Made by a program: the position numbers and the translations under genes
In this document: positions 16,127-25,666 of the stretch, one piece after another
How positions within the stretch are numbered: the first letter of the stretch is position 1
Layout: each line of letters starts with the position of its first letter
Notes under the pieces: model-generated
The model's database searches: none
What the model saw: only the letters and a program-made list of their open reading frames with translations
What the model was told of the DNA's origin: nothing
Source: Actinoplanes couchii
GTDB taxonomy: Bacteria; Actinomycetota; Actinomycetes; Mycobacteriales; Micromonosporaceae
DNA: 64,000 nt
Reading direction: 5' to 3'
NCBI RefSeq assembly: GCF_016862075.1
Contig: NZ_BOMG01000102.1
Coordinates: 62,001-126,000, forward strand

Positions 16127-16252
16127 GAACTGCCTCCTTCGTGACTCCCTTCCAGCCTGACGAGAGCGTCGACAGCAGCCGGTCAGCCGACGGGCAGCGG
16201 ACCGTAAGGATCACGTAAAGCCGGGTTCCCGGCGGTGGGTATCGTCCGGGCC

Positions 16253-17632
<1,380 letters not shown>

Positions 17633-17641
17633 GTGGCCGCC

Positions 17642-17694
17642 TTGAGCGACTGCTCAATCGTCGCTATGCTGGGGCTGATTGAGCGTTTGCTCAA
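17642..17694 (+). promoter_or_regulatory. Promoter flanked by two TetR-type palindromes
   Basis: TTGAGCGACTGCTCAA (17642-17657) and TTGAGCGTTTGCTCAA (17679-17694) are palindromes with identical TTGAGC/GCTCAA arms. The first TTGAGC can serve as a -35 box, with TATGCT (17665-17670) as a -10 box at 17 bp spacing, which puts the promoter between the operators. The downstream gene is a TetR, so tight autorepression is likely. Confidence 0.75.
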
Positions 17695-17820
17695 ACGGGG
17701 GAGGTCGATGGTGGGGTCGAGGCGACACCTCATCATCGACGCCCCGGGCACCTGCGGCAGAATGAGCGTCGATGAGCGAGCTTGTGAGCGGATCATGCGA
17801 CACGGCAGGCCCGGCGCGGC

Positions 17821-18459
17821 ATGGCTGACACCAAACAGCGCCTTCTCGACGGGGCACTGACCGCGCTGCGGGAGCACGGCGTCACCGGGGTCTCGGCCCG
17901 CACCATCGGGGCCGCCGCCGGTGTCAACCAGGCGCTGGTGTTCTACCACTACAAGAGCGTGGACGAGCTGCTCGGCGCGGCCTGCCTGGCGGCGACGCGG
18001 GAGCGGGTCACCCTCTACGCGGACCGGTTCGCGGCGGTCGGCTCGCTGCGGGAGCTGCTCCAGGTCGGGCTCGACCTGCACGCCTCGGAGCTGTCCGAGG
18101 GCAACGTCTCGGTGCTGGCGCAGATGCTGGCCGCGGCACAGACGGGGGAGCGGCTCGCCGAGCCCACCGCGGCCGCCCTGCAGCTGTGGACCGACGAGAT
18201 CGAGATGGTGCTGCGCCGGCTGCTCAGCGGGTCGCCGGTCGCCGAGGTGGCCGACATCCCGGGGCTGGCCCGGGCGGTGTCCGCGGCGTTCGTCGGGCTG
18301 GAGCTCTTCGAGGGTGTCGACCGGGAGGGCGCCCGGCAGGCGCTGGCCGCTCTGGATCAGCTCGCGGTGCTGGTCGAGGTGGTTGACGAGCTGGGCCCGA
18401 TCGCGCGGCGGGCGCTGCGGGCCAAGGTCAAGAGTCACCTGAAAGTGCGGGAACCATAG
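17821..18459 (+). CDS. TetR-family transcriptional regulator
   Basis: A 212-residue TetR protein. The N-terminal HTH is clear (TKQRLLDGALTALREHGVTG, then SARTIGAAAGVNQALVFYHY). The C-terminal domain is a ligand-binding helical bundle. The start at 17821 leaves about 140 bp between the twin-palindrome promoter and the gene. That leader carries GAGCG repeats (17764-17790), GAGCGGATCATGCG and no strong ribosome site. It may regulate only itself or the lpdA gene upstream. Confidence 0.9.
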   Translation: MADTKQRLLDGALTALREHGVTGVSARTIGAAAGVNQALVFYHYKSVDELLGAACLAATRERVTLYADRFAAVGSLRELLQVGLDLHASELSEGNVSVLAQMLAAAQTGERLAEPTAAALQLWTDEIEMVLRRLLSGSPVAEVADIPGLARAVSAAFVGLELFEGVDREGARQALAALDQLAVLVEVVDELGPIARRALRAKVKSHLKVREP

Positions 18460-18484
18460 GGTCCGCGGTGACGACCAACCCCTC

Positions 18485-18817
18485 GTGACACTTCCTGATT
18501 TGACGGCATATGTCCCGCACCGAACCGCCCTGGACGCGGACTTCGAGGGAACCGTGGTGCCCGGCCTGCGTGCCGAATTCTTCCGCCGCCCGGACGGCGA
18601 CCGCATCGCCAGCGTCGGCCGGTACTCCTACGAGGGCCGCGAGGTCCTGATGGCCTGGGGTTTCGTGGACGAGACACACTGCCGCCAGCATGCCGTCCAC
18701 GACCCGGTCAGGGGCTGGCAAGCCGTCACCGACGGATGCCCAGATATCCGGAAAAATTCGGGCAATTTGCTGGAAGTACGCACCCCGAACGGCACCTGGC
18801 TACCCGTGGGCAGCTAG
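18485..18817 (+). CDS. Hypothetical protein
   Basis: A 110-residue protein starting at GTG 18485. The composition is normal for a soluble protein, with a beta-rich centre (DGDRIASVGRYSYEGREVL) and a His/Cys pair (DETHCRQHAVHD). No family is recognised. It lies 25 bp after the TetR gene in the same direction, so it may be in the same transcript. The structured repeat copy B follows about 110 bp later. Confidence 0.55.
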   Translation: MTLPDLTAYVPHRTALDADFEGTVVPGLRAEFFRRPDGDRIASVGRYSYEGREVLMAWGFVDETHCRQHAVHDPVRGWQAVTDGCPDIRKNSGNLLEVRTPNGTWLPVGS

Positions 18818-18927
18818 CCGGCGTTCTCACGCCGGCACTGGCTACGGTGTCGGCACCGCACGTGAAGGTGAGATCGCGGCTTGCCGTTTCCGTGCGGCGG
18901 CCGGGGCCACGGCGGGTGGTGGCGGTG

Positions 18928-19019
18928 ACCACCGCATCCGGCCCGGCGGTCGCGAGTCGGCCCGGGCCCGGGCCCACCTCGCGTGACGAGGCAGAGCTTT
19001 GCCCTGCCGTACCAGAAAA
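18928..19019 (+). repeat. Structured dispersed element, copy B
   Basis: This 92-bp element is nearly identical to copy A over the first 35 bp (ACCACCGC(A/G)TCCGGCCCGG onward) and then diverges in sequence while keeping length and self-complementarity. Hairpin 2 is GGCCCGG/CCGGGCC; hairpin 3 is GGCAG/CTGCC with GC-TTT-GC at the top. It ends GTACCAGAAAA. It lies 40 bp upstream of the hypothetical gene at 19060, in the same orientation. Confidence 0.7.
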
Positions 19020-19059
19020 TGGTTTTGAACCGGGGTTGCCGTCCCGCGATGATCGGCCG

Positions 19060-19551
19060 GTGACGGATGTGCGCTGGGCGGATGTGGCACGGCATTTCGC
19101 GGATGACGGCTCACTGGTGGATGTGTACGTCTTCGACGTCGGCATCGCCGGATGGCAACTCGTTCTCGACGTCATTCGGGCGGCCGGCTGGCCGCACGTC
19201 TACCACGACGGTGACGAGCGGCAACCTCTGCCGGACCGCGTGGAGGAGGTCTTCGAGCGCCGGGGTGAATGGTCACCCGTGCTGCACATCCGGCCGGCAC
19301 CCGGCATGGTGGTCACCACCCTCTTCTTCGGCCCCGACGACATCGAGTTCGACCTCGACCCCGGTGACGTGCGGGACCAGGAGACATGGGACGCCCTGTG
19401 CTGCTTCCTGCGCACGGTGGGCCGGAAACTCCACAGGCAGGTGGTGCTGACCCCGGAGAGTACACCGGAAATACCGCTGATCGTCTATTCGCCGGCCGGC
19501 GATCGTGTCACCGCCGCGGCCTTTCCGGACACCTCTACGATGCTCCGGTGA
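19060..19551 (+). CDS. Hypothetical protein
   Basis: A 163-residue acidic protein starting at GTG 19060; upstream in-frame sequence is the repeat element and not coding-like. The N-terminal half alternates strands and helices (VDVYVFDVGIAGWQLVLDVI), and the middle has FFGPDDIEFDLDPGDVRDQE. No family is recognised. It overlaps the next gene by GTGA, so the two form a translationally coupled pair. Acidic paired soluble proteins of this size can be immunity-like, but nothing here proves it. Confidence 0.65.
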   Translation: MTDVRWADVARHFADDGSLVDVYVFDVGIAGWQLVLDVIRAAGWPHVYHDGDERQPLPDRVEEVFERRGEWSPVLHIRPAPGMVVTTLFFGPDDIEFDLDPGDVRDQETWDALCCFLRTVGRKLHRQVVLTPESTPEIPLIVYSPAGDRVTAAAFPDTSTMLR

Positions 19552-20123
19552 ATGAGCGGAACGAGGCGCGGTACTGGGATCCGATTCCACACCTCGGCGC
19601 GGTCCTCGCGGCGACGACGAGACCCGACCCGGACGCCATATTCCGGGGGCAGTGGCTGGAGCGTAACTGGCGTAACGTTCCCGGGCCGATCTACGGGGCC
19701 ATGACCGACAACTGCTGGACGGGCCGGCTGCATGCGCCGCGTCACGTCCTCTACGGCGATGACCTCGAATACGAGCAGGAATTCCTCTACCGGCAGCCGC
19801 GCGACGTCGCGGAACTGCGCGCGGTCGTCGACGCCGTGGAGCAGGATCCCTGGGCCGGCTGGGCTTGCGACGGTGACCGTCATTGGACACCGGGCCTGGT
19901 CCGCGAATGGTGGCGGGATCGCGGTCGGCTACGGGACTGGATCACCACGAAACACAGCCGGTGGAGCATCTCCGAGCGCGCCGATGAACGCGAGGCCGCA
20001 ACCGGGCTCACGGACTATCTGGCGTATCTCGACGACGGTCTGGAAGGCGATCTGCGGCTGTACTGCTATTTCCTGGACAACCGGGTCAGCCCCACGGCCG
20101 ATGACCACCTGCCATCCCTTTGA
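19548..20123 (+). CDS. Hypothetical protein, Trp/Arg-rich
   Basis: A 191-residue soluble protein with many aromatic residues (QWLERNWRNVPGPIYGA, WTPGLVREWWRDRGRLRDW). GTG 19548 overlaps the TGA of the upstream gene. The latter half has a helix-rich AVVDAVEQDPWAGW segment and ends in LYCYFLDNRVSPTAD. I do not recognise the family. The overlap with the preceding acidic protein suggests a two-protein unit. It converges on the Spo0M-like gene 10 bp later. Confidence 0.65.
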   Translation: MNERNEARYWDPIPHLGAVLAATTRPDPDAIFRGQWLERNWRNVPGPIYGAMTDNCWTGRLHAPRHVLYGDDLEYEQEFLYRQPRDVAELRAVVDAVEQDPWAGWACDGDRHWTPGLVREWWRDRGRLRDWITTKHSRWSISERADEREAATGLTDYLAYLDDGLEGDLRLYCYFLDNRVSPTADDHLPSL

Positions 20124-20133
20124 CGGCGGCGGG

Positions 20134-21048
20134 TCAGTCCTCTTCCTCTTCTTCTTCCTCGTCGTCCTCGAAGAATTCCTCCACTGCCTCCTCGGCGAGG
20201 TAGCCCGCCGCGAAGCCGCCGGCCGCGCCCAGCAGCACGCCGCCCATGCCGCCGCCCTCGTCACCGTGTGACCCGTGCGAGTGCTCGTGGGCGCCGTATC
20301 CCGCGTGTTGCCGCTGGTACGCCGCCTGCTGCAACCAGGCGTCCACCTGCGCGGCCCAGTCGGTGGTGTCGGCGGCGTTGTGCTGGACGGTGTACCGGTT
20401 GACGCTGTCGTGGGAGCCGTCGAACTCCAGGACCACCTCGGCCGCGTACGGCGTCGTCACGAACGTCAATTCGATCGAGCCGAACGAATGCGCGTACTGC
20501 GGCGCCGACCGGTACTCGATCTCCTGGTAGAACGGCAGCGTCTGCGGCGACCCGGCGATGTGGCCGCACTCCAGATCCGCGGTCTGGAAAGCGAACCCGA
20601 GATGCTGCAGAGCGTCCAGAATCCGGTGCTGAACGGGCAGCGGCTCGACCTGCAGCGGGTCCAGGTCGCCCTTGTCGACGGCCTGGTCGATCGACACGTC
20701 GGTGCGCAGGCCCAGCGCCATCCCGTGCAGCGGCTGGCCGTACACCGCGGTGATCGGGGTCTCCCAGGGGACCTCGAAGTGGAACGGGATGGAGATCTCC
20801 TGCCCGGCCGCCAGGTGCAGCGGGCCGGAGACGGTGACCCGGTGGAATTCGCCTGTCACGTCCTCCTCGGACGTCTCGACCCGGGCGATCAGGCTGAGCG
20901 TGACGTCGTTGATCGACGCGTCGTGGCTGCCGCCGACCAGGTCGACGCGCCCGGTGACGGGGCCGCCGGGGTAGGTGCGCGGGTCGGTCAGGACGGTGTC
21001 GACGCTGGGGCCGCCCACTCCGAGAGCACCGAGCATCCGTTTGAACAA
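20134..21048 (-). CDS. Spo0M-like sporulation-control protein with glycine-zipper and polyacidic tail
   Basis: A 304-residue protein. Residues 1-240 match the arrestin-like Spo0M family (LFKRMLGALGVGGPSVDTVL at the start; SIPFHFEVPWETPIT; KGDLDPLQVEPLPVQHRIL). A His/Gly linker follows, then a glycine-zipper segment (GGVLLGAAGGFAAGYL) and an extreme acidic tail (EEFFEDDEEEEEEED). A TTG start at 21048 is preferred because TCCTCC on the plus strand (GGAGGA as read on the mRNA) lies 4-5 bp upstream; a start at 21096 would add 16 atypical residues. Confidence 0.87.
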   Translation of the reverse strand: MFKRMLGALGVGGPSVDTVLTDPRTYPGGPVTGRVDLVGGSHDASINDVTLSLIARVETSEEDVTGEFHRVTVSGPLHLAAGQEISIPFHFEVPWETPITAVYGQPLHGMALGLRTDVSIDQAVDKGDLDPLQVEPLPVQHRILDALQHLGFAFQTADLECGHIAGSPQTLPFYQEIEYRSAPQYAHSFGSIELTFVTTPYAAEVVLEFDGSHDSVNRYTVQHNAADTTDWAAQVDAWLQQAAYQRQHAGYGAHEHSHGSHGDEGGGMGGVLLGAAGGFAAGYLAEEAVEEFFEDDEEEEEEED

Positions 21049-21106
21049 AGCGTCCTCCAAGGCAGTATCGACACCAAATCGGACACTAGCACGCACGACT
21101 GTATGG

Positions 21107-21508
21107 TTAGACCAACGGCGAGTCGACTATCGCGAGCGCGAGGTCGATCAGGGCGTGCGCCCGGCCGCTGATCAGAGAGAGAAGGGCGTGCGCATGCGGG
21201 GCTCCCTCGGCGGCCTCCTGCAGGGCCCGCAGATTGGCGGAGAGATCGGCCAGGCCGGTCGCCAGATCACGGTCGCCGTCGATGACCGAACCGTGCAGGG
21301 CGGACGCGATGGTCTGCAGGTTCAGCCCGTGCGACTCCAGGCTGCGAACCGTCGCGATCGTGTCAACAGCCGCCTGCTCATAGAGACGGAAGCCACCACC
21401 GGTCCGGTCGGCGCACGTGAGCAGGCCCAATTGGGTGTAATAGTCGACGGTGCGGGTAGAGACCCCGGCCTGAGCGGCGAGCTCACCGATGCGCAACAGA
21501 TCGCTCAT
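21107..21508 (-). CDS. MerR-family transcriptional regulator
   Basis: A 133-residue MerR protein. The N-terminal winged helix is clear (LLRIGELAAQAGVSTRTVDY, then YTQLGLLTCADRTGGGFRLY), followed by a coiled dimerisation helix and a Leu/Ala-rich C-terminus. There is no metal-binding Cys cluster, so it is not a metal-type MerR. ATG 21508 is used; a start five codons upstream is possible. It diverges from the CNNM gene pair, so those genes are possible targets. Confidence 0.85.
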   Translation of the reverse strand: MSDLLRIGELAAQAGVSTRTVDYYTQLGLLTCADRTGGGFRLYEQAAVDTIATVRSLESHGLNLQTIASALHGSVIDGDRDLATGLADLSANLRALQEAAEGAPHAHALLSLISGRAHALIDLALAIVDSPLV

Positions 21509-21546
21509 CGGGCAAACATACATTTGACGGTGCGGAGGAACCCCGG

Positions 21547-22896
21547 TTGCTGATCACGATCGGCATCGTGGCGATTGTGCTACTCACTGCGGCCACCGGA
21601 TATTTCGTGGCCCAGGAATTCGCCTACGTGGCGGTGGACCGGGAACGGTTACGCGCCATGGCCGACGAGGGGGACGCCGCTGCCGGCCGAGCCCTCCAGG
21701 TCACTCAGAAACTCTCGTTCGTGCTGTCCGGCTCCCAGGTCGGCATCACGGTCACCGCGCTGCTCGCGGGCTACGTGGCCGAACCGTACCTGGGTGAGGG
21801 CACCGCGGAGCTACTCGGCCTGGCCGGGCTGCCGGAGGCGGTGAGCGCCACCATCTCGATGGTGTTCGCGCTGCTGTTCGCGACGGTCGTGCAGATGGTC
21901 CTCGGCGAGCTGGCCCCGAAGAACCTGGCGATCGCCAAGCCGGAAGCCGTGGCGCGGGCGCTGTCCCGGTCCACGATGATCTACCTGACCGTGGCCGGGC
22001 CGCTGATCCGGTTCTTCGACTCGACGGCGACCCGGCTGCTGCGCCTGGTCGGCATCGAGCCGATCGAGGAGCTGCCGCAGGGCGCCACCTCCGAGGACCT
22101 GGACCGGATCATCGAGGCGTCCAGCGCGCAGGGTGTGCTGGACGCGCGGGCCGCCCGGCTGCTGGACCACGGGCTGGACTTCCGGATCCGGACCGCCGCC
22201 GAGGTGATGCGCCCCCGGGTCGACGTCACCTCGATCGGCGGCAACGAGCCGGCCTCGCGGGTGGTGGAGCTGCTGGACACCGGGCACTCCCGGTTCCCGG
22301 TGATCGGGGACGGCCTCGACGACGTGATCGGCGTGGTGTCGATCGCCGAGGTGGTGGCCCTGGACCCGGCGGTGCGCGACAGCACCCCGGTGAGCACGCT
22401 GGCCACGCCCGCGGTCGCGCTGCCCGAGTCGTGCCGGCTGCCGGTGGTGCTGGACCGGCTCAAGGCCGCGCACCGGCAGATGGCCGTGGTCGTCGACGAG
22501 TTCGGGGGTTTCGCCGGGATCATCACCCTGGAGGACGTGGCCGAGGAGCTGGTCGGCGAGATCCGCGACGAGGACGACCTGCCCGAGCCGACCATCGAGA
22601 AGAACGCGGACGGCTCGTGGGTGATCCCGGGTCGCGCCCGGATGGACGAGATCGCCGAGGCGACCGGGATCAACCTGCCCGAGGGCGACCTCTACGACAC
22701 GCTGTCCGGCCTGGTCCTGACCCGGTTGGGCCGGCTGCCGGCGGTCCAGGAGAGCATCGAAGTGACACCGGCGCCCTCGATCGACGACGACGGCAACCCT
22801 CAACCCCAGGCGGCGGTACGTTTGACCGTGCTCGAAGTCCGTAGGCGCGTGCCCTCCAAGGTCGCTCTCACCGAGGCCTCCGAGGTGACCGAATGA
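21547..22896 (+). CDS. CNNM/CorC-type membrane protein with CBS pair and CorC_HlyC domain
   Basis: A 449-residue protein: a DUF21/CNNM membrane domain (about 1-190; FVAQEFAYVAVDRERLRAMA, and the conserved LGELAPKNLAIAKP), a CBS pair (about 205-330) and a CorC_HlyC domain (about 345-435). Related proteins mediate or regulate Mg2+/Na+ exchange, and some were named hemolysin-like. The TTG start at 21547 is supported by GCGGAGGA 8 bp upstream. It overlaps its paralogue by ATGA. Confidence 0.92.
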   Translation: MLITIGIVAIVLLTAATGYFVAQEFAYVAVDRERLRAMADEGDAAAGRALQVTQKLSFVLSGSQVGITVTALLAGYVAEPYLGEGTAELLGLAGLPEAVSATISMVFALLFATVVQMVLGELAPKNLAIAKPEAVARALSRSTMIYLTVAGPLIRFFDSTATRLLRLVGIEPIEELPQGATSEDLDRIIEASSAQGVLDARAARLLDHGLDFRIRTAAEVMRPRVDVTSIGGNEPASRVVELLDTGHSRFPVIGDGLDDVIGVVSIAEVVALDPAVRDSTPVSTLATPAVALPESCRLPVVLDRLKAAHRQMAVVVDEFGGFAGIITLEDVAEELVGEIRDEDDLPEPTIEKNADGSWVIPGRARMDEIAEATGINLPEGDLYDTLSGLVLTRLGRLPAVQESIEVTPAPSIDDDGNPQPQAAVRLTVLEVRRRVPSKVALTEASEVTE

Positions 22897-23969
22897 GCAC
22901 CACGCTGTCGCTGACGATCTCGTTCTTCCTGCTCGTCGCCAACGGCTTCTTCGTGGCGGCCGAGTTCGCCCTGGTCGCCGCGAAACGGCACCGGCTGGAG
23001 ACGGCCGCCGCCGAGGGATCCCGGGGCGCGCGGGCGGCGATGTCCGGCACCCGGCGGCTGTCGCTGATGCTGGCCGGCGCGCAGCTCGGCATCACCCTGT
23101 GCACGCTGGGGCTGGGCGCCCTGGCCAAGCCGGCGGTCGCGCACCTGCTGGAGCCGGTGTTCACCGCGGTCGGGATCCCCGGTGACGCGGCGTACGTGGT
23201 GGCGTTCCTGCTCGCCGTCGTCCTGGTCAGCTTCCTGCACGTGGTGGTCGGCGAGATGGCCCCGAAGTCGTGGGCGATCAGCCACCCGGAGACGTCGGCG
23301 ACCATGCTGGCCATCCCGTTCGTCGGGTTCACCACGATCCTCAAGCCGGTGCTGCTGGCGTTGAACGGGCTGGCCAACGCCGTGCTGAAGATCTTCAAGG
23401 TGGAGCCGCAGGACGAGCTGGCGCAGGTGCACAACGCCGAGCAGCTGAGGCTGCTGCTGCAGACGTCCAAGGAGCACGGGACGATCCCGGAGGCCGAGCA
23501 CGAGCTGCTCACCGCGATGCTGCAGATCGAGTCGCGCACGGTCCGTGAGGTGATGACCCCGCGGGACCGGATCGTCACGGTCGCCGCGCTCGACGACGCC
23601 CGCACGGTGGAGCTGCGCAGCACCGAGGCCGGCCGCTCCCGCCTGGCCGTCACCGACGGATCCGGCGAGATCACCGGGATCGTGCACGTGCGGGAGGCCG
23701 CGAAGGCGGTCGGTTCCGGTCAGGACGCCACCGCCGGTTCGCTGATGTCGTCGGCGCTGCGCCTGCCCGCGGACACCACGGTGCTGGACGCGATCGCCTC
23801 GATGCGCCAGCTGCGCAACCAGGTGGCCCTGGTGGTGGACGGCCAGGTGATCGGCCTGGTCGCCCTGGAGGACCTCCTCGAGCAGGTGATCGGCCAGTTC
23901 GACGACGAGACCGACCCGGTGATCGACGCCGCCCGCCGAGCCGGCCGAAAGTCGAGGTCAACCACCTAG
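22893..23969 (+). CDS. CNNM/CorC-type membrane protein with CBS pair, short form
   Basis: A 358-residue paralogue of the gene upstream. It has the DUF21/CNNM membrane domain (about 1-195; VANGFFVAAEFALVAAKRHR and VVGEMAPKSWAISHP) and a CBS pair, but ends at about residue 340 without a CorC_HlyC domain. The ATGA overlap implies fixed stoichiometry, and the pair may form a heterodimeric transporter. Paired long and short members are common in actinobacteria. The stop is 6 bp from the structured repeat copy C. Confidence 0.92.
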   Translation: MSTTLSLTISFFLLVANGFFVAAEFALVAAKRHRLETAAAEGSRGARAAMSGTRRLSLMLAGAQLGITLCTLGLGALAKPAVAHLLEPVFTAVGIPGDAAYVVAFLLAVVLVSFLHVVVGEMAPKSWAISHPETSATMLAIPFVGFTTILKPVLLALNGLANAVLKIFKVEPQDELAQVHNAEQLRLLLQTSKEHGTIPEAEHELLTAMLQIESRTVREVMTPRDRIVTVAALDDARTVELRSTEAGRSRLAVTDGSGEITGIVHVREAAKAVGSGQDATAGSLMSSALRLPADTTVLDAIASMRQLRNQVALVVDGQVIGLVALEDLLEQVIGQFDDETDPVIDAARRAGRKSRSTT

Positions 23970-23974
23970 GACCC

Positions 23975-24066
23975 TTTTCCGGTACGCCAGGGAAAGGCCC
24001 TGTCCCGTCCCTCGAGGCGGTCCGGACACCGGACCGTCTCGCGACCGCCGGGCCGGATGCGGTGGT
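23975..24066 (-). repeat. Structured dispersed element, copy C
   Basis: On the minus strand this 92-bp copy starts ACCACCGCATCCGGCCCGG and is colinear with copies A and B without gaps in the first 56 bp. Hairpin 2 is CGGTCCGG/CCGGACCG, a perfect 8-bp stem. Hairpin 3 is CAGGG/CCCTG. It ends GTACCGGAAAA. It is oriented opposite to both flanking genes, in the gap between the CNNM pair and the glycerophosphodiesterase gene. Confidence 0.7.
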
Positions 24067-24108
24067 CACCGGACGGGATGGGTTGACAAGGGTCGTCAGG
24101 ATGCCGGG

Positions 24109-25053
24109 GTGAAGAAGCGCTGGATCGTCGCTGGGGTCCTGGTTCTGCTGGCGGGCGGGGTCTACATCGGAAACCGTTCCGGGGACGGTGGCGACGCCCC
24201 GCCGCGGCTGCTCGCGCACCGTGGCATCGCGCAGACCTTTCCCATGGACGGCGTTCAGGCCGACACCTGTACGGCCACCCGGATCCACCCGCCGGACCAC
24301 ACCTACATCGAGAACACCCTGCCGTCGATGCGGGCGGCGTTCGCGGCCGGCGCCGATTCGCTCGAGTTCGACGTGCAGGTGTCGGCCGACGGTGAACTCG
24401 TCGTCTTCCACGACTCGACGCTCGAATGCCGCACCGACGGGCGCGGCACCGTCAAGGAACACACACTCGCCGAACTGCGCCGCCTCGATCTCGGATACGG
24501 CTACACGGCCGACAACGGCGCCACCTTCCCGTTGCGGGGAAAGGGCACCGGCCTGCTCGTCACGGTGCCCGAGGTGGTCGCCGCGTTCCCGGACCGTGAA
24601 CTGCTTCTCGACCTCAAGAACGACGACGCGGCCGACGGCGAGCGGGTGGCCGCGTTCCTCGACACGTTGCCCGCCGAGCGGTTGACGACCATCTCGGTGT
24701 ACGGCGGGGACGCCTCGGTGGCGGCCGTCGGTGATCGGGTCCGGGGCGCGTCCAAGGCGACGATGAAGAACTGTCTCCTGGCGTACGAGGGACTCGGCTG
24801 GACCGGTTACGTGCCGGACGCCTGCCGCAACACCGAACTGCACCTGCCGCATCAGTACGGCCGTTTCCTCTGGGGCTGGCCGAACCGTTTCGAGGAGCGG
24901 ATGCGTGCCGTCGACACCCGGGTGGTCCTGGTCGCCGGGGACGGTGACTGGTCCGAGGGCTTCGACGACGCCGAGGCCATGGCGGACGTGCCGAAGGGCT
25001 GGTCGGGCTGGCTGTGGACCAACCGGGTCGACCGTATCCACCGGCCGGGGTAG
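24109..25053 (+). CDS. Glycerophosphodiester phosphodiesterase family protein, membrane-anchored or secreted
   Basis: A 314-residue protein with an N-terminal membrane/signal segment (about 5-22) and a GDPD TIM-barrel: catalytic AHRG, the metal-ligand region ENTLPSM, EFDVQVSADG and VVFHDSTLECRTDG, ending GWSGWLWTNRVDRI. Enzymes of this family hydrolyse glycerophosphodiesters to glycerol 3-phosphate and an alcohol. Export suggests scavenging of phospholipid or teichoic-acid breakdown products. An insertion between HRG and ENT carries Cys and His residues (DTCTATRIHPPDHTY). Confidence 0.9.
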   Translation: MKKRWIVAGVLVLLAGGVYIGNRSGDGGDAPPRLLAHRGIAQTFPMDGVQADTCTATRIHPPDHTYIENTLPSMRAAFAAGADSLEFDVQVSADGELVVFHDSTLECRTDGRGTVKEHTLAELRRLDLGYGYTADNGATFPLRGKGTGLLVTVPEVVAAFPDRELLLDLKNDDAADGERVAAFLDTLPAERLTTISVYGGDASVAAVGDRVRGASKATMKNCLLAYEGLGWTGYVPDACRNTELHLPHQYGRFLWGWPNRFEERMRAVDTRVVLVAGDGDWSEGFDDAEAMADVPKGWSGWLWTNRVDRIHRPG

Positions 25054-25078
25054 CTCCGGGCGCGATACGGTCGGGCTC

Positions 25079-25666
25079 GTGAGCATCGTCTTCGCTGATC
25101 GTGGCCTGCATCTCGGCGTTCTGGACGCCCTTCTGAACGCCGGGGCGCTGGACCCCGCCGCCCTCGTCACGATCGTCGAGTCGACCGGGCCGGACGGGCC
25201 GGAGGACGGATATCCCGGGCCCGGCCCTCGGCTGGCGGCGTCGCTGACGCTGCTGCACGCCTTCGGGATCACCGAGGCGCAGGCGGCCGCCGTCGAGGCG
25301 GTGGACTTCGACGGCGGCAACGAGATCTACATGCTCGTCGAACAGACCCTGGACATCGACACCGGCGGCGAGTCCGACGACTACATCGTGGCGTCCTTGG
25401 CCGGCGAACGACAGTTGCCCGGTCTTCGGTCGTTGGACCTGGACGGGCACGGCTACCGTTCGGCGGCGCTGGACCTGACACCGCTGGCCGGGCACCCCAC
25501 GCTGGAGAAGCTGCTGCTGACCGGCGACGCCACCGCGGCCGCCACGCTGGAGTCACTCCCGGCCCTGCGCGACCTGGACGTCTCCCTGGCCGGGAACCTC
25601 GACGACCCCGACGTCCTGAACCGCCTGGAGAACCGCGGCGTGGCGGTGCGCCGACGGGGGAGATGA
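25079..25666 (+). CDS. Hypothetical protein with leucine-rich C-terminus (DUF6892-like)
   Basis: A 195-residue acidic protein starting at GTG 25079. The first half (FADRGLHLGVLDALLNAGAL, then VEAVDFDGGNEIYMLVEQTL) resembles the DUF6892 type often found among immunity-like soluble proteins. The second half has leucine-rich-repeat-like periodicity (LPGLRSLDLDGHGY, HPTLEKLLLTGD, LPALRDLDVSLAG). The stop overlaps an ATG (ATGA at 25663-25666) that once probably started the next, now broken gene. Confidence 0.7.
   Translation: MSIVFADRGLHLGVLDALLNAGALDPAALVTIVESTGPDGPEDGYPGPGPRLAASLTLLHAFGITEAQAAAVEAVDFDGGNEIYMLVEQTLDIDTGGESDDYIVASLAGERQLPGLRSLDLDGHGYRSAALDLTPLAGHPTLEKLLLTGDATAAATLESLPALRDLDVSLAGNLDDPDVLNRLENRGVAVRRRGR

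Noticed and set aside
17633..17860. 75-codon plus-strand frame over the twin operators
   Set aside because: It covers the TTGAGC palindromes and promoter and overlaps the TetR start; no ribosome site.
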